Below are positions 60,955 to 64,000 of a stretch of DNA of 64,000 nt, in pieces. Source of the stretch: Castor canadensis (taxonomy: Eukaryota; Chordata; Mammalia; Rodentia; Castoridae). Position 1 is the stretch's first letter. Every line of letters begins with the position of its first letter. Made by a program: the position numbers and the translations under genes. The notes below the pieces were generated by a model that was not told the origin of the DNA, searched no databases, and was given only the letters and a program-made list of their open reading frames with translations. The stretch is from the NCBI RefSeq assembly GCF_047511655.1, contig NC_133400.1:439001-503000 (forward strand), read 5' to 3'.

Positions 60955-61090
60955 CCCAACTTCATTATTTTGCTTGTGAATACCCAGTTCTCCTAGTACC
61001 ATTTATTGAAAGACTGTCCTTTCCTCACTGGATGGAGTTGATACCCTTCTAGGTTTGTTTTTGAGTTTTCTCTCCAGTTTCATTGGTCTT
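60955..61090 (-). mobile_element. Old L1 ORF2 fragment, antisense
   Basis: The string containing 'ctagtaccatttattgaaag' and 'actgtcctttcctcactgga' matches antisense L1 ORF2 as remembered. A SINE cluster follows it. Confidence 0.6.
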
Positions 61091-61109
61091 TATGTCTGTT
61101 TGTGGCCAC

Positions 61110-62005
61110 CTGGACAACTATTTGTCCTGGCTGGCTTCAAACTGCGATCCTCCTGATCTCTACTTCCCAAGTAGCTAGGTTTACCGGTGTAAGCCACTAC
61201 CTGGTTCTGAAAAGAAGAGACTACCAAAAATGAAAGAGAATTTTTTTTGGTGGGGGAAGGAACTAGTTTGAACTCAGGACTTTGTACTTGCAAAGTGGGC
61301 AACTCTACCACTTGAGCCACACCTCCAGTCCATTTTGCTCTGGTTATTATGCCTTGGCTGACCTCAAACCTCAATCCTCATGATCTCAGCCTCTCAAGTT
61401 GCTAGGATTTCAGGCTTGAGCCACCAGTGTTCAGCTTTTTGTTGTTTTTTGACAGGTCTCACTATGTTGCCCCAGCTCACCTTGAACCCCTGGGCTCAAG
61501 AATCTTCCCATCTTAGCCTCGAGTGGCTGGGACCACAGGCAGGCTTCACTGTACCTGTACAAAGAAGTATTTGAATTGGTAGGATTGTATTAATAGGTTA
61601 TATGCTTCTGTTAAGGCCATGTAAATACATATTTGTAATGATAAGAACCATTTAATAAGTAATTTTTTTTTCAGAATTATCACATGTAAAGGAAAAGTGG
61701 AAGCATGTGATACAGTTCTTGTGTAACTCTTCCAAGGATCTTCTGTTAGTAGTCTTTGGGAATATATCATGGGATGTATCATCTGTAATGTGTCTGTAAA
61801 TCCCTTTTCCCAGCCTCCAAGTGTTCATAAAAGCATCACTTTATGGTTAATATATTTTCTCACAGTGTAGTTTTTGTGCCTCTTGTACAGTTACTGTAGT
61901 CTCCCAACACTTGTTTGTGTGTGTGTGTGTGTGTGTGTGTACGTGCAGTGCTGAAGATCAAATCCAGGGCTGTGATCATGTGTGTACTGAGCTATACCTC
62001 TAGCT
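61110..62005 (-). repeat. SINEs and TG run
   Basis: Composite head (61110-61200), second-type SINE (61240-61435), B1 (61436-61555) and an ID complement carrying a TG run (61914-62005). Confidence 0.72.
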
Positions 62006-62119
62006 CCGTAGTTCAGGGATGCAGATTTTTTTAAAATCTGGACTTAAAGATGTTAGGTAACATAAGTCATATGGTACAAATAGCAGTTTCTGTGACTTTT
62101 GGGCAGTTAAGTGGCAGCA

Positions 62120-63310
62120 AAACTGGATTGTTTTCATTTTTAGTGTTCTTCATTCCTTTGTGTATCTACACAAAGGATTTCAGCCTGTTTTCATTTTCCT
62201 TCTGTCTGAAGGACTTCCTTTAGTATTTCTTATGGTGGACTGCTAGTGATGAATACTTTCAGCTTTTGTTTGTCTCAGAATATGCTTATTTTGCCTTTGC
62301 TTTTTGAAAGGTATTTGCACTTGTTAAGGAATTCTTAATTGAGAACTTTTCATTCTTTTCTTCCTGTAAATCCACTGAGTTTTGACTTCTGTTGTTTCCA
62401 GGGAAGAGTCTATTGCCATCTAACTCTGTTTCTCTGTGTGTTATGTGAAATATTTTTAAATTTTTCTCTGGATGCTGTGTAAGATACTTAATCAGTTTGA
62501 TTATGTTGTACCTTCCTATAGTTTTCTTTTTCTTCTTCTTTTTTTTGGCGGGGAGGGTGGGACTGGGGTTTGAACTTCACACTTGCAAAGCGGGCTCTCT
62601 ACCACTTGAGCCCCTCTTCTCCAGTCTTCTTCGTTTTCTTGTGCATGGGGTTTGTTAGACTTTTGTAGTTTTCACTAAATTTTGGATGTTTTGGCACATT
62701 TTAAAAATAATTTTTCCGTATTTCCTCTTTTGGAGATTACACTTCCATTTACATGAGGTTGCTTAAACTGTCACACAGCACAGTGAAGTTCTTTTTTCTC
62801 TATGTGTCTTATGTTGGGTAACTTTTCTTGCTGTCTCCAAACTCATTACTTACTGTACCAGATGTTCTTATTTCAGTGTTATTTTATTTGTTTGTTTATT
62901 TGAGGCAGTGTTTCACTGTGTTCCTCAGGTTGGCCTCCAATTCATAGTTCTCCTAGCTTAGCTTCCCAAGTGCTAGGATTACAAATAGGTGCCACCATGC
63001 CCAGCTTTTCTCAGTATTTAATCTCATATTTTGTAGTTTTCATTTTAAGAAGTTTTATGTGGTTCCTTTTTTTCATCTTCTGTGTGTCTATTCAGCTTGC
63101 CCAGTCTGTAGTTTCTTCCAAATACAGGATCTTTTCATAGCTTTGTCGCTTTGTCGGTTGTGTCACTGTGTCAGTTGTAGGTTTTTATTGATTGATTTTT
63201 CTTATCAAGCAATTGTTGCTTAATTTGAAAAATGTTGCCCACATTGTCCTGCTTCTTTACAGGTCTGCTAGTTTTTGATTGTATGTCAGACATTAGTTTT
63301 ACCTTGTCTA
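62120..63310 (-). mobile_element. Old L1-type fragment, antisense
   Basis: 'ctgtctgaaggacttccttt', 'tagtgatgaatactttcagc' near 62200-62270 and 'ctttacaggtctgctagttt', 'gtcagacattagttttacct' near 63250-63310 are typical of antisense old L1 sequence. SINEs at 62540-62625 and 62890-63008 interrupt it. Confidence 0.55.
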
Positions 63311-63515
63311 TTGTTGAATTTTTTTTTGTTGTTGTTGTTTTTTGAACTCAGGGCTTTGCGTTTGCTATGCAGCTCCAGTCCGTTTTGCTCTAGTTATTTT
63401 GGATATAAGATCTCTGGAACAATGTATTTGCCCAGACTGTTCTGGAATTGTGATCCTCCTGATCTCAGCCTCACAAGTAATTAGGATTACAGGTAGGAGC
63501 CACCAATGCTTGGAT
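62540..63515 (-). repeat. Minus-strand SINEs in old L1
   Basis: ID (62540-62625), B1 (62890-63008) and second-type SINE (63335-63515). The last 485 nt of the window hold nothing I recognise. Confidence 0.68.
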
Positions 63516-64000
63516 TGCTGAATATTCTTGTGTTGCTATAGATATTTGTTCTGGGATACAGTTGAGCTACTTTGAAATAGTTTGGTTCTTTCAGTACTTT
63601 ATTTCAAGTTGTGTTAGACAAGACCAAAGTAGAATTTAATCTGGGGTAAGTTTTCCTTACTACTATTAGGGGAGCAAATCCTGTTTCCAGTCTTATGTTA
63701 TTGTCTTCCTGCCTGTGTGAGGATTGTCCTCTTCTTTTTTGGGTGGGTTCCCTCAGGTGGGTCCCCTCCACCCCACCTTAGGTGGTTTCCTGAAACCCAT
63801 GTTCTGATTAGTACTTGGCTCAGTTCCTGAGGGTGGAGGAGATGTTTGTGGAGTTCTTTGTGCAGCACTCTCCTTTGTGGTCTTCCCTGCAAACTAACTA
63901 CTTTGACTTCTCTAGAATCCCATTTTCATACTCCCAAGTCAGCAAGACCACGCTCAGCCTCTAGAATCTGAGAACTCACCACATCTACCCCCTCCCGTGC

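Larger units (their letters stand above)
29600..64000 (+). other. ANKRD11: ANKRD11 intron 1, partial (by inference)
   Basis: No ANKRD11 coding exon is visible after the candidate donor. ANKRD11 has a very long first intron in human, so the remaining 34 kb fits intron. Repeat-poor blocks lie at about 30,400-32,600, 40,040-41,200, 47,720-49,010, 51,890-53,150, 53,330-54,700 and 55,900-57,480. Nothing recognisable was found in these apart from the candidates noted under findings. Confidence 0.6.

Overview
This is nuclear DNA from a placental mammal, most likely a rodent. It has spliced single-exon islands, two CpG islands, AATAAA-tailed L1 copies, MIR/L2 relics and a very dense load of B1-like and ID-like (tRNA-Ala-derived) SINEs. 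The commonest SINE is a composite: a B1-like head with 'ggtggctcatgcctgtaatc' joined to an ID-like tail with 'ggctggtggagtggctcaag'. From memory this resembles SINEs of beaver-like rodents (Castorimorpha, perhaps Castor). That species guess is inference; no search was run.

Positions 1-9,019 hold the 5' end of SPG7 (paraplegin, a subunit of the mitochondrial m-AAA protease) on the minus strand. Three coding exons can be placed to the base: exon 1 at 8837-9019, exon 2 at 5262-5364 and exon 3 at 2152-2241. Their lengths of 183, 103 and 90 nt and their phases agree with the human gene as I remember it, and together they encode residues 1-125 plus the first base of codon 126. Exon 4 and the catalytic part lie beyond the left edge. 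Exon 1 sits in a CpG island with three NRF-1-type palindromes just upstream of the start codon, which fits a nuclear gene for a mitochondrial protein.

Positions about 9,160-28,560 are intergenic: SINE clusters, MIR/L2 relics, a decayed L1 and stretches of unique sequence. No convincing coding gene was found there.

Positions about 28,560-30,370 are a strong CpG island with five same-strand CCAAT boxes followed by a plausible first exon with a good splice donor at 29,599/29,600 on the plus strand. In human and mouse SPG7 is flanked, head to head at roughly 20 kb, by ANKRD11, whose first exon is non-coding. The distance and orientation match, so the island is assigned to ANKRD11 by synteny. The rest of the window, to 64,000, would then be its large first intron, filled with SINEs, several old L1 pieces, one younger L1, a Tigger-like DNA transposon, an LTR-like element, a retrotransposed U6 copy and several repeat-poor blocks. 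No ANKRD11 coding exon is visible.

I did not find an undescribed biological system. The observations most worth a second look are the promoter architectures, an inverted SINE pair bracketing SPG7 exon 2, a solo LTR and several L1-driven insertions with intact target-site duplications, and the repeated nesting of one SINE type at the same site inside another.
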